64,000 bases of DNA, taken from positions 1,034,711 to 1,098,710 of the forward strand of contig NZ_RJLM01000001.1 of NCBI RefSeq assembly GCF_004104355.1, given 5' to 3'. Source of the DNA: Photobacterium chitinilyticum (GTDB lineage Bacteria > Pseudomonadota > Gammaproteobacteria > Enterobacterales > Vibrionaceae). The notes under the pieces were generated by a model. The model was not told the DNA's origin, ran no database searches, and saw only the letters and a list, made by a program, of their open reading frames with translations. The translations under genes were made by a program, and so were the position numbers. Below, piece by piece: positions 9,736 through 18,336 of this stretch. Each line of letters opens with the position of its first letter. Position 1 is the first letter of the stretch.

Positions 9736-10371
9736 TTGGAACAAGTCAAATATTGGGATAAACAGTTTGGACAAAACAGTTATATTTGGGGAGATGAACC
9801 GAGCATTGCAACTAACATCGCATTATCAATATTTAAAGAAAAACAAATCAAAAGCATCTTAATACCTGGTGTTGGTTATGGGAGAAATAGTAAGGTATTT
9901 ACCTCTACGGGCTTTGATGTTACGGGTGTCGAAATATCATCTACAGCATGTAGGTTAGCTCAGAAATACGACCCGTCGTTGAAATTATTGAACAGTTCGA
10001 TTTTCGAGATACAATTGCCGGAAGAGGAATATGATGCTGTTTTCTGCTTTGATGTACTCCATTTGTTCCTTAAAGGCGATCGTGATAAATTCATTAGAAA
10101 ATGCGAAAAACTTGTAAAACCAGGCGGCTTTCTTTTTTTCACCGTATTGTCAGAACATGATGATTACTTCAGAAATGGAGCTGAAGTTGAAGCCAATACT
10201 TTTGAAGTAAAACCGGGAAAATTGATTCATTTCTTTTCAAAACTCGACCTGGAAAATAGCTTCGCTCAGTTCAATAAATTACAAGAAGGTGAAATCCTTG
10301 ATAGTGTAAGCCATGCACAACATGGCCAGAAAGAGTATCGAATACGCTATATTTGCGTTCAGAAACAATAA
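9736..10371 (+). CDS. class I SAM-dependent methyltransferase
   Basis: 211 aa. N-terminal YWDKQFGQNSYIWGDEPS resembles TehB/TPMT-like methyltransferases. Motif I (LIPGVGYGRNSKVF) and the acidic end of strand 2 (GVEIS) form the SAM site; YDAVFCFDVLHLF is motif IV. The start is TTG at 9736 with AAGGAG 8 bp upstream. The acceptor substrate is unknown. Probably in one operon with the nitrilase-type gene. Confidence 0.8.
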   Translation: MEQVKYWDKQFGQNSYIWGDEPSIATNIALSIFKEKQIKSILIPGVGYGRNSKVFTSTGFDVTGVEISSTACRLAQKYDPSLKLLNSSIFEIQLPEEEYDAVFCFDVLHLFLKGDRDKFIRKCEKLVKPGGFLFFTVLSEHDDYFRNGAEVEANTFEVKPGKLIHFFSKLDLENSFAQFNKLQEGEILDSVSHAQHGQKEYRIRYICVQKQ

Positions 10372-10428
10372 GTTATAGGCAAAATTGACACCTAAGTGTT
10401 TTTCAGTGGCAGATATACTAAAAAACAA

Positions 10429-10818
10429 CTATTCTGCTTCTTTATTGCGCTGACTAATACAGGCTAAGGCATCACTAACCACTACTCTGTAGTCCATGGT
10501 ACCAAAAACTTTTCCATCGATCTTAAACACCGGAATATTGAAAGGTGCCATGCATTCCTTTGCTAAGGTGTAGTTGTGATGAACTTGAGGTGATATATAT
10601 ACCACCTCAATCTTATCCGCATATAAACTTAAAAAGTCAGCATCCTCTAAAGATGGAATACCTGAATACATCACATAATAAGGCAATTCAGACTCATCAA
10701 TAAATTTCTGCATTCTCTGTGCCAGCATGCTTGATGTTAACCCTCCCCCACAAACAATGGAAATAATCTTTCTGTCATCAATCTCATCGTTCAAATGGCG
10801 GTCAAAAAAAATGCTCAT
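10429..10818 (-). CDS. orphan PTS IIB component, lactose/cellobiose type
   Basis: 129 aa. The phosphocysteine loop IVCGGGLTSSM (C23) and the later APFNIPVFKIDGKVFGTMDY stretch match IIB(cello/lac) proteins, which pass phosphate from IIA to a sugar entering through IIC. No IIA or IIC gene lies nearby, so it may serve a distant permease or act as a regulator. ATG 10818 is chosen over 10851 because GAGG lies 5 bp before it. Convergent with the methyltransferase gene. Confidence 0.7.
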   Translation of the reverse strand: MSIFFDRHLNDEIDDRKIISIVCGGGLTSSMLAQRMQKFIDESELPYYVMYSGIPSLEDADFLSLYADKIEVVYISPQVHHNYTLAKECMAPFNIPVFKIDGKVFGTMDYRVVVSDALACISQRNKEAE

Positions 10819-11268
10819 ATATGCCTCATAATTTACAGCAAGGTTATGCAAAATGCATTTTCACTAGGCAGTTATATTATCGAAAAATATACACTCTTAT
10901 GATTTAGAATAATTAATGAACGTATATAAATGGGAAAGACTTCAAGTTTTATACTAAAAGCAACTAGCCCCTCCATTTGACTCCTCTTACCTGCTATGAA
11001 CGTCATTAAGAAACGATCAGTCAGATCTAGAACACTAAAATTTGAACATCACTGTGAAATTTTTCATCCGATTTCCAAAAATAGTGACATATGTCGAATT
11101 TATGTAAAGGTAGATAAATATACAATGAGGTTATTGCTAATAACCTGAGATCGCAAATCTTCCGTGCCTCTGTGATAGCAGGAAGATAATGAACAGGACC
11201 TATAGTATAAAATTGTAAGTAATCATGATAACAACTATTAACATTTCACTTACCGAAAGGACACTTTA
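10819..11268. other. gene-free region with two tandem hairpins
   Basis: AT-rich, no open frame. Holds a perfect AGGTTATT / AATAACCT hairpin (11128-11146) and, 10 bp on, ATCTTCC / GGAAGAT around an 17-nt loop (11157-11187). Both lie about 80-140 bp before the lipoprotein gene. They could be a small RNA or a leader structure; no T-run follows, so they are not simple terminators. Confidence 0.4.
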
Positions 11269-11679
11269 GTGTTTAAAAAAATAATAACGACCACTTTTAT
11301 TGCTGGAAGCTTAATTCTGTCAGGTTGTACTAATAGTCGCAGCGAAGATTACACTTATAAGCCAAATACACTCTCTAAAGAAATGGTTAACGTTCTACAC
11401 AATTACATACAAGAATCCAACAAAAATGACTCTGATACAAAAGTTGAATTTATAGAAAAGCAATCACTCTTGAAATTCACCATTACTAACGATGATGATC
11501 GCTTTGTTTTTGGTACAGGAATTGGAGGAAAGTATTTTGATAAGCTGTGTAACGGAACAGAGCCCTTTTATGTATCAATACGAGAAAATGGCATAGGCTT
11601 ACAATTTGATTTTGTTGATCACGGTATAGATTCGTTTGGCCCGTGGAATTCAGATGCATGCCCAACACCATCCCAGTAA
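11269..11679 (+). CDS. putative lipoprotein of unknown function
   Basis: 136 aa. The N-terminus MFKKIITTTFIAGSLILSGC is a lipoprotein signal with lipobox LSGC (C20). The remaining ~115 residues are hydrophilic with no family I recognise; two further Cys (in KLCNG and DACP) could form a disulphide. The start is GTG at 11269, supported by AAAGGA about 7 bp upstream and by the signal peptide. Probably an outer- or inner-membrane-anchored periplasmic protein. Confidence 0.65.
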   Translation: MFKKIITTTFIAGSLILSGCTNSRSEDYTYKPNTLSKEMVNVLHNYIQESNKNDSDTKVEFIEKQSLLKFTITNDDDRFVFGTGIGGKYFDKLCNGTEPFYVSIRENGIGLQFDFVDHGIDSFGPWNSDACPTPSQ

Positions 11680-11765
11680 CAAATGGCCATTGAGAACCAA
11701 GAAGTATTTGAGCTATTTCTATACCCTAGTGGATGCAATACAGACATTAATAAAAGGAAGTACAG

Positions 11766-12167
11766 ATGACTGAGAATAAGTATAAAGGATCATGTCTGTG
11801 TGGTGCTGTTCAATTTGAAGTCTCAGGAGCTTTTGAAACGACGGATGCTTGTCATTGTAACCAGTGTCGAAAATGGACAGGGCACTTTTTGGCAAGTGGT
11901 GAAGTACCACGTAGTTCATTGTCAATTAATGGTTCAGAAAACATTTCTTGGTATCACTCATCCGAAAAAGTGAGGCGAGGATTTTGCTCTAAATGCGGCT
12001 CATCTTTGTTCTTTGATCCCCTTGATACTCAAAAGCATCATTGGATAGGTATTGCTTTAGGCTCATTTGATACACCGACAGAAACAACCCTTGGGCAGCA
12101 TATCTTTGTTGCAGAAAAGGGAGATTATTATGAAATAAACGATGGACTTCCTCAAAACGAGCATTAA
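11766..12167 (+). CDS. GFA (glutathione-dependent formaldehyde-activating)-like protein
   Basis: 133 aa. Zn-binding Cys pattern of the GFA/CENP-V fold: C10-L-C12 in GSCLCGAV, C29-H-C31-x2-C34 in ACHCNQCRKW, and C74-x2-C77 in FCSKCGSSLFFD. Full family length. Many members have no proven activity, so the formaldehyde role should not be assumed. AAGGAAG ribosome site before ATG. Convergent with ttcA across a bidirectional terminator. Confidence 0.85.
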   Translation: MTENKYKGSCLCGAVQFEVSGAFETTDACHCNQCRKWTGHFLASGEVPRSSLSINGSENISWYHSSEKVRRGFCSKCGSSLFFDPLDTQKHHWIGIALGSFDTPTETTLGQHIFVAEKGDYYEINDGLPQNEH

Positions 12168-12200
12168 AACTCAAGGGCAAAGTGATCATAGTGGCAATAA

Positions 12201-12226
12201 GAAGGCGGCTAATTGCCGCCTTCCTT
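12201..12226. terminator. bidirectional terminator between GFA gene and ttcA
   Basis: Perfect GAAGGCGGC / GCCGCCTTC stem with a 5-nt loop, between the ends of two convergent genes. The + side is followed by CTTTATAT. Confidence 0.8.
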
Positions 12227-12255
12227 TATATCTCTATATTTGTACTAATCCAAGT

Positions 12256-13149
12256 TTAGACATTAGTAACATCAATGAACATAGATTCATCGATGTTCGT
12301 CGATGACACCATTGCTTCACTAAAGGCATACTCAGCCCTTTCACCTTCGCGATCTAGTGGTAGGTTAACAAAATCAAACAACTCTTTGTCAGCTAGCTGA
12401 CTTGGACTAACATTCTGAATTGACTTGAAAATACTCTCCACACGGCCTGGCGTTTTCTTATCCCAGTCAATCAACATAGCTTTGATACTTTGACGCTGAA
12501 GGTTTTCTTGAGAACCGCAAAGATTACAAGGGATGATTGGGAACTCTTTATGCTCCGCGTACTTGATCAGATCTTTTTCTCGGCAATATGTTAATGGTCT
12601 GATTACAACGTTACGACCATCATCAGAACGCAATTTAGGTGGCATTGCTTTAAGACGTGAACCATGGAACATGTTCAAGAACATAGTTTCAACGATATCA
12701 TCTAGGTGATGCCCGAGAGCAATTTTTGTCGCCCCAATTTTTTCTGCAAACGAGTACAGCGTACCTCGACGCAGTCTTGAACAGAGACCACACGTTGTCT
12801 TACCTTCAGGTATTTTTTCTTTAACAACTGAATAGGTATCCTTGTCTACGATGTAGTAAGGAATATCCAGACTTTCGAAATACTCAGGCAAAATATGCTC
12901 AGGGAAACCTGGTTGCTTTTGATCAAGGTTTACAGCAACAACATCAAATTTGATTGGAGCAGCTTTTCGAAGATTCAAAAGGATATCCAGCATCGCAAAT
13001 GAATCTTTTCCGCCACTTATGCATGCCATGACAACATCATTCTCTTCAATCATGTTGTAGTCGATGATGGCATTTCCAACATTTCTCCTTAGACGTTTTT
13101 GGAGTTTGTTGAATTCAAGTGTCTCTTTTCTTATGTCATTCTGATTCAT
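12256..13149 (-). CDS. ttcA: tRNA 2-thiocytidine biosynthesis protein TtcA
   Basis: 297 aa. The PP-loop ATPase motif SGGKDS (45-50) and the two Cys pairs C120-x2-C123 (CGLC) and C208-x2-C211 (CNLC) mark TtcA, the [Fe-S]-dependent enzyme that thiolates C32 of certain tRNAs. Length and motifs are complete. In Vibrio it usually follows uspE directly; here about 3.5 kb of accessory genes separates them. Confidence 0.96.
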   Translation of the reverse strand: MNQNDIRKETLEFNKLQKRLRRNVGNAIIDYNMIEENDVVMACISGGKDSFAMLDILLNLRKAAPIKFDVVAVNLDQKQPGFPEHILPEYFESLDIPYYIVDKDTYSVVKEKIPEGKTTCGLCSRLRRGTLYSFAEKIGATKIALGHHLDDIVETMFLNMFHGSRLKAMPPKLRSDDGRNVVIRPLTYCREKDLIKYAEHKEFPIIPCNLCGSQENLQRQSIKAMLIDWDKKTPGRVESIFKSIQNVSPSQLADKELFDFVNLPLDREGERAEYAFSEAMVSSTNIDESMFIDVTNV

Positions 13150-13265
13150 TGCGACTTCTCACACTGTCGATTATACCGACTGTAGATTTCCTAGAGGGAT
13201 TCTTTGTAGGGCGAGGATTATACGGATTTTTGTATTAGGTTGGAACACTCGATGTCCACCATGTT

Positions 13266-13301
13266 TTAGGTAGCGAGGGAGAAAGAGCCCCGGCTACCTA
13301 A
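13266..13301 (-). terminator. possible terminator of the SnoaL/DUF4440 gene
   Basis: TTAGGTAGC / GCTACCTAA inverted repeat with a further GGG/CCC pairing inside the loop, 10 bp beyond the stop of the 13311-13703 gene. No strong T-run on the minus strand. Confidence 0.45.
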
Positions 13302-13310
13302 TTTATACGA

Positions 13311-13703
13311 TTATTGCGGAGCGGCCATACTGGAATTAATGATATCTCGATGCAGTTTCCATTGCCCTGCCTCTTGCTTCCAAATAACAACGAACTTCCC
13401 CTTATCAAGCACCAGACCACTACCATCTTCTAGTACATATTTACCAACTTCAGTGGCCGTATCACCGTACCCTTCAACTTCAAGTGCTTCTAGCTTGACC
13501 GCCTTGACACCCGAGTCCATGAGAGCTTGAAATGTTGTCTGGATTGCCTCTCTGCCTGTTACAAAGTCACTATTAGGAAGCAGAAACTGTCCTTTCTTTG
13601 TATAAAGGGCCGCGATACCAGCAGCATCCCCTTGCCTGAAGATACGCTCAAATTCGTCATCTGCAGCCTTAATAGCATCGTGAATATCACTCATACTAGC
13701 CAT
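13311..13703 (-). CDS. SnoaL-like / DUF4440 (NTF2-fold) protein
   Basis: 130 aa. IHDAIKAADDEFERIF, followed by GDAAGIAALYTKKGQFLLPN and a C-terminal WKLHRDIINSS, is the pattern of the DUF4440/SgcJ NTF2-fold family; substrates vary and the function here is unknown. ATG 13703 has AAAGGGAGA just upstream. A longer frame to 13790 would run through the dacA terminator and is not preferred. Confidence 0.75.
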   Translation of the reverse strand: MASMSDIHDAIKAADDEFERIFRQGDAAGIAALYTKKGQFLLPNSDFVTGREAIQTTFQALMDSGVKAVKLEALEVEGYGDTATEVGKYVLEDGSGLVLDKGKFVVIWKQEAGQWKLHRDIINSSMAAPQ

Positions 13704-13739
13704 ACTATTCTCCCTTTTCTGATCACATTTAATTATAGA

Positions 13740-13766
13740 AAAAGAGCCGCTATCTGCGGCTCTTTT
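13740..13766 (-). terminator. rho-independent terminator of dacA
   Basis: AAAAGAGCCGC / GCGGCTCTTTT, perfect 11-bp stem with a 5-nt loop, about 25 bp past the dacA stop. The stem ends in the T-run on the minus strand. Confidence 0.9.
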
Positions 13767-13789
13767 AAGATCAGAATTCATCACGTGCA

Positions 13790-14959
13790 TTACTTAAACA
13801 AGCCCGTAAAAAACAATTTAATATAGTCAAACATTCTACTGAAAAAACCTCCTTCCTCTACACTTTCCAAAGCAATCAAAGGAACATCATAGATATCTTC
13901 CCCATCAACCTGATAGAAAATTTTCCCGACAATGTCACCTTTATTGATCGGGGCAACCAAATCATCGTTTAACTCAACATTGGCAGCCAGTTTTTTGGCA
14001 TCATTGCGCGACAATGTCACATAAGAGTCTTCCTTCGTACCTAACGAGATAGTATCTGCAGCCCCCATCCACACGCGCTCATTCAGTACCTCATCACCTT
14101 GCTTATGTGGTGATACGGTCTCGAAAAATCGGAAGCCGTAGTTAAGAAGCTGCTTACTTTCAGCTTCTCGACTTTTCGCGCTTTTCGACCCCATAACAAC
14201 AGAGATCAATCTCATGTCTCCCTGAGTGGCAGAACTTGCTAAGCTGTAGCCAGCACCGCTGGTGTAACCGGTTTTCATACCGTCTACATTCAGACTTCTA
14301 TCTGCCAATAGACCATTTCGATTCCGTTGCGTTATCTTGTTATAAGTAAAAGACCGCTCACTATAAAGAGAATAGATATCAGGTAAATCAGTGATCAATG
14401 CACGGCCTAATAGCGCAATATCATAAGGCGTTGAATACAGATCATTACTATCCAGCCCATGTGGGTTTGCAAAAGAGCTGTTGTTCATATTGAGTTTCTT
14501 TGCCCATGAATTCATCAAACCAACAAACGCACCTTCCGAGCCGGCAACATGTTCGGCAATCGCAACGCTGGCATCATTACCTGACTGAATAATCAAGCCT
14601 CGGTATAAATCCATCATGTTCACTTCTGTATTAACTTCAATGAACATCTTCGAAGAGTCAGGAAAATTTTTAGCCCACGCATTACGGCTGATCACAACAC
14701 GATCGTCTTTACTGATATTGCCGTTTTTCATTTCTTGCCCGGCAACATAACTGGTCATCAGCTTTGTTAAGCTTGCTGGATTAAGCTGTTCGTGAGCATT
14801 TTTATCGACAAGCACCTGACCGGTATGGTAATCCATCAATACATACCCCTTCGCACCGAGTGTCGGAGCGTCAGGAATGACGGTAGGAGCCGCAAACGTA
14901 GCGGACGAGAACAACGCTGCACCTGCAAGTACAGCATAAAATGTAGAATTCTTTTGCAT
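13790..14959 (-). CDS. dacA: D-alanyl-D-alanine carboxypeptidase (PBP5/6 type)
   Basis: 389 aa from ATG 14959, which gives a normal signal peptide ending near TFAAP; an upstream in-frame start at 15016 would bury it. Penicillin-binding motifs are SLTK (S63-K66), SGN (126-128) and KTG (229-231). A C-terminal PBP5 domain ends in an amphipathic helix (FFSRMFDYIKLFFTGLFK) that anchors the enzyme to the periplasmic face of the inner membrane. It trims the terminal D-Ala of peptidoglycan pentapeptides. The start lacks a strong ribosome site. Confidence 0.94.
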   Translation of the reverse strand: MQKNSTFYAVLAGAALFSSATFAAPTVIPDAPTLGAKGYVLMDYHTGQVLVDKNAHEQLNPASLTKLMTSYVAGQEMKNGNISKDDRVVISRNAWAKNFPDSSKMFIEVNTEVNMMDLYRGLIIQSGNDASVAIAEHVAGSEGAFVGLMNSWAKKLNMNNSSFANPHGLDSNDLYSTPYDIALLGRALITDLPDIYSLYSERSFTYNKITQRNRNGLLADRSLNVDGMKTGYTSGAGYSLASSATQGDMRLISVVMGSKSAKSREAESKQLLNYGFRFFETVSPHKQGDEVLNERVWMGAADTISLGTKEDSYVTLSRNDAKKLAANVELNDDLVAPINKGDIVGKIFYQVDGEDIYDVPLIALESVEEGGFFSRMFDYIKLFFTGLFK

Positions 14960-15452
14960 GATGATGTAACTAGCCCTCTTTGATGATGCAAGCAGTATAA
15001 CGAACAGCATTATCAATGCTTGCGACCTTTACGAAGTCTTACGATATTGTAAATTTAGTTACACATATCGCCTGTCACTAACACTTACCAATATCACACC
15101 TACCTGTTGTTTTCAGCAGCCTTGAAGTGATTTCGGTCATTTTGAATACTGCCTCCCAATAACGTAGATGTCATGTTCCTTCCGTTTAATTGAGGTTTAA
15201 AATGACGCTGATTCACAACAATTCAATGCTTTATACTTGAATCTATTCAATATCAAGCAAGAACAATAATCCAAAAAGTATCGATAAAAGTCTGCTGCTG
15301 CATGGCATTCATGCTGCTACGCCCAATTTATTCAGCAAAATTGTATTTTTTATACTCATACCATGTCTAAAGCCTTCAAAAACTTTTATGCTAGATAGCA
15401 ATGCTTGGCAGGAGATTTATCTACCAGGTAGTGGTCAACATAAGGATAGGTA
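14960..15452. other. divergent intergenic region dacA / M32 peptidase
   Basis: 493 bp with no open frame of note. It must hold the two divergent promoters, but I see no convincing -35/-10 pair or regulator palindrome. Confidence 0.5.
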
Positions 15453-16937
15453 ATGACTTTCTACGAAAAATTAGAGCGACATCAGCAGAAGCTCTCAAAA
15501 CTCGCTCATCTCAATGCTATCTGTGGCTGGGATCAAGCTTCAATGATGCCAGAAGGCGGTAATGAAGCCCGCTCAGAAGCAATGGCTGAGCTTGCCGTTA
15601 TGCACCATGAGCTTGCAACAGCTTCTCACCTGGCAGAATGGTTTGCACATGCTGAAGCTGAATCATTAACTAAAGAGCAAGTCATTAGCCTGAAAGAAAT
15701 GAAACGCTCTTGGCAGATGAGTAATCTACTACCAGCAGATCTAGTTGAAAAGCAGTCACTGACTGGCTCTAAGTGTGAACATGCCTGGCGTTCGCAACGG
15801 ACTGAAAATAACTGGCATGCTTTCAGTAAAAACTTAGAAAAAGTGGTTGAGCTCTCCCGCCAGGAAGCTCAAATTCGAGCAGAAGCGACAGGCTTAAGCC
15901 GGTATGACGCCCTACTTGATATCTATGAACCAGGAATGACCACCAAAGAGCTAAATAAGCTATTTAGTGACGTAAAAAGCTGGTTACCCAACTTGATCCA
16001 ACAAGTTCGGGAGAAACAAAATGCAGAAAAGGTTCTTACACCTGTTGGTCCTTTCCCGACTGAACAACAAAAGTCGCTGAGCCTCGAGGTGATGACCAAG
16101 CTTGGCTTTGACTTCAAACACGGCCGACTCGATGTTAGTGTGCATCCTTTCTGCGGTGGTGTCCCGACTGATGTCCGTATTACAACCCGCTACGATGAGG
16201 AAGACTTCACTTCTGCGTTAATGGGGGTAATTCACGAAACAGGCCATGCTCGTTATGAACAAGGCTTACCCGCTCAATGGCGCGGCTTACCCGTAGGTGA
16301 GGCTCGCTCAATGGGCATTCATGAATCGCAAAGCCTATTCTTCGAAATGCAGCTATCCCGTAGCGAACCATTCTTTGATCTTCTTGCCCCTCTAGCCTCT
16401 GATGCATTTGAACGCCGAGATGACTCTGCACTGAGCAGCAAAAACCTAACGCTATTAAACACCCGTGTAAAACCCGGTTATATTCGTGTTGATGCCGATG
16501 AAGTAACCTATCCAGCACACGTTATTCTTCGCTATGAGATTGAGCGTGACTTGATTGAAGGTCATATTGAGGTTGCTGATATCCCTGAGCTTTGGGATAA
16601 AAAAATGATGGAGTATTTGGGTCTGACAACAAAATGTAATTACACCGATGGCTGCATGCAGGACATTCACTGGACAGACGGCAGCTTTGGCTACTTCCCG
16701 TCATATACCTTGGGCGCTATGTATGCCGCCCAGTTTATGGCTGCCATGCGCAAAGAAATGAATGTGGAAAATCTGATCCGTGGCCGCAACCTGCAACCAA
16801 TTTTCAACTGGCTTGACCGCCATGTATGGAAGAAAGCCTCAACCCTTTCAACCGATCAGCTATTGATTGATGCAACCGGTGAACGACTTAATGCGGAACA
16901 CTTCAGAACGCACCTTGTAGAGCGTTATCTGAAGTAA
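15453..16937 (+). CDS. M32 family metallocarboxypeptidase (Taq type)
   Basis: 494 aa, the usual family length. The zinc site HETGH (261-265) follows GVIHE, with downstream GIHESQS; the N-terminus LNAICGWDQASMMPEGG is characteristic of M32. Removes C-terminal residues from peptides in the cytoplasm. ATG has AAGGATAGG upstream. It stands alone, ended by a weak hairpin. Confidence 0.92.
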   Translation: MTFYEKLERHQQKLSKLAHLNAICGWDQASMMPEGGNEARSEAMAELAVMHHELATASHLAEWFAHAEAESLTKEQVISLKEMKRSWQMSNLLPADLVEKQSLTGSKCEHAWRSQRTENNWHAFSKNLEKVVELSRQEAQIRAEATGLSRYDALLDIYEPGMTTKELNKLFSDVKSWLPNLIQQVREKQNAEKVLTPVGPFPTEQQKSLSLEVMTKLGFDFKHGRLDVSVHPFCGGVPTDVRITTRYDEEDFTSALMGVIHETGHARYEQGLPAQWRGLPVGEARSMGIHESQSLFFEMQLSRSEPFFDLLAPLASDAFERRDDSALSSKNLTLLNTRVKPGYIRVDADEVTYPAHVILRYEIERDLIEGHIEVADIPELWDKKMMEYLGLTTKCNYTDGCMQDIHWTDGSFGYFPSYTLGAMYAAQFMAAMRKEMNVENLIRGRNLQPIFNWLDRHVWKKASTLSTDQLLIDATGERLNAEHFRTHLVERYLK

Positions 16938-16953
16938 AAAATTATTGTCGGGT

Positions 16954-16974
16954 AAAGGCTGCCTATCAGCCTTT
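16954..16974 (+). terminator. hairpin between M32 peptidase and RES toxin genes
   Basis: AAAGGCTG / CAGCCTTT with a 5-nt loop, 17 bp past the peptidase stop and just before the end of the convergent RES gene. It may serve both; T-run weak. Confidence 0.6.
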
Positions 16975-16986
16975 GCCTTCTCCCTA

Positions 16987-17667
16987 CTACACTAAATTAA
17001 TTTCCAACACAGAATTCACTGATACGCCATTCCACTTATACGTAAAGTGCTTGGTCTGACAAACCTTCGTTACCAAATTCGCTTTAAAGAGCGCATAGCA
17101 ATCATGGCCTTGGTGGCGTACGGATTGATAAACAATACCGTCTCCCTTCAGCCCCTTTACTTCATCAGCAAGCATTTGTGAGTGGGAGTAATTTGTCGGA
17201 TGATAGATATTCAAATCAAGGTATTGCTGCTCAGTAAGATCGACTAGCTGCGCATTAAACCAGGCATCGATACAACGCATTTGGACATCCTGGGCAGGCT
17301 CTTGGGTATAACCCATTATCCGTTCCATATGATGCACCGTTTCCTTTATCGCAGTATTCACATCCGGCGCCGCATAGTAAGCACCATAGTCTGCGGTATT
17401 GAAGCGAGCGCCATCGGGGCTGACATGGGTAAAAGCCGCCATAACATAACTACAATGCGGGATCCCTACCAAGCGATCTTCAAGCGGGATCTGGGCAAAA
17501 TTCCCCACTTCTTCAGAAAGCCGTGGGTTTGTGATCGCTTCTACTGCAAATATTGCTTCAAGCTGCCCTGGCTCAGCAACATCTTCATATAGATTGATTG
17601 GCGGATATTTTGAAGGAATCAGGCGATAGCAATGCTGTTCGCTAAAGTGCTTTACTGGATAGCTCAT
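16987..17667 (-). CDS. RES-domain toxin (NAD+-degrading type)
   Basis: 226 aa. RES-family features: an early Arg (YRLIPSK, R15), GARFN around residue 88, a Glu in AIKETVHH (E109) and a Ser in HCSYVM. Characterised RES toxins degrade NAD+. The gene begins at the base after the stop of the antitoxin gene, the standard RES-Xre arrangement with antitoxin first. Activity here is inferred from family and pairing. Confidence 0.85.
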   Translation of the reverse strand: MSYPVKHFSEQHCYRLIPSKYPPINLYEDVAEPGQLEAIFAVEAITNPRLSEEVGNFAQIPLEDRLVGIPHCSYVMAAFTHVSPDGARFNTADYGAYYAAPDVNTAIKETVHHMERIMGYTQEPAQDVQMRCIDAWFNAQLVDLTEQQYLDLNIYHPTNYSHSQMLADEVKGLKGDGIVYQSVRHQGHDCYALFKANLVTKVCQTKHFTYKWNGVSVNSVLEINLV

Positions 17668-18072
17668 CTACGATTTCCCACCACGCCAAGCATTAAGACG
17701 AGAAGCTATCTGATACAAATCAACCACTTTACCCTGATTCATAATATCCATCGCTGAACGTCCTGCAAAGAACGGATGAGAGTTAGGCTTTTGTACCCAT
17801 TGATATACGCTATCTTCGGCGGTAAACATGATCCTCAAACATTTATGGATATTCAGGATATAACTCATCCGTTCTAACAAGTCCTTCGAAACCTTGGCTG
17901 ATTCTGGATGATTACGGTACTTATTCAGTGTTGAACGGCTAGTTAAACCGAGAATAGCCACCTGTTGAGCCTGTGTGCATGACCATTTATCGAGAATATT
18001 GAAAATGACAGGTAACACGGTATTACCAGCCTCTGGCTGAGCCTGTCCCTGCGTTGCATGGGATGCGTTCAT
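17668..18072 (-). CDS. Xre/MbcA/ParS-type (DUF2384) antitoxin
   Basis: 134 aa. An N-terminal helix-turn-helix (QQVAILGLTSRSTLNKY) and a C-terminal DUF2384 toxin-binding region ending in AMDIMNQGKVVDLYQIASRL. ATG 18072 has GAGAGG 5 bp before it; a GTG at 18078 is too close to that site. Probably represses its own operon. Followed without gap by the RES toxin gene. Confidence 0.87.
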   Translation of the reverse strand: MNASHATQGQAQPEAGNTVLPVIFNILDKWSCTQAQQVAILGLTSRSTLNKYRNHPESAKVSKDLLERMSYILNIHKCLRIMFTAEDSVYQWVQKPNSHPFFAGRSAMDIMNQGKVVDLYQIASRLNAWRGGKS

Positions 18073-18336
18073 AAGCACCTCTCACTTAATAATCACTCAT
18101 TCATTTATATACAATTATAGTGAAAATGTACATTAATACACAAAGCTATTTCAAATATATTGCGAGTAGAACGCTCCGTTCTGAAAAACGACAATTCATC
18201 AAGATGTGACTACCCCCACAATAGAGTAATTACTCATGAAAAAGAACATTCCTTGGTTTACCCTTAATAAAGGTTAACACTATGTAACATAGATATTTTA
18301 AGGAAGCAGAATCTAACAGCGACTGGGAGAGCTCCG

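Noticed and set aside
13704-13790. N-terminal extension of the SnoaL/DUF4440 protein
   Set aside because: It would translate the dacA terminator hairpin; ATG 13703 has a strong ribosome site.
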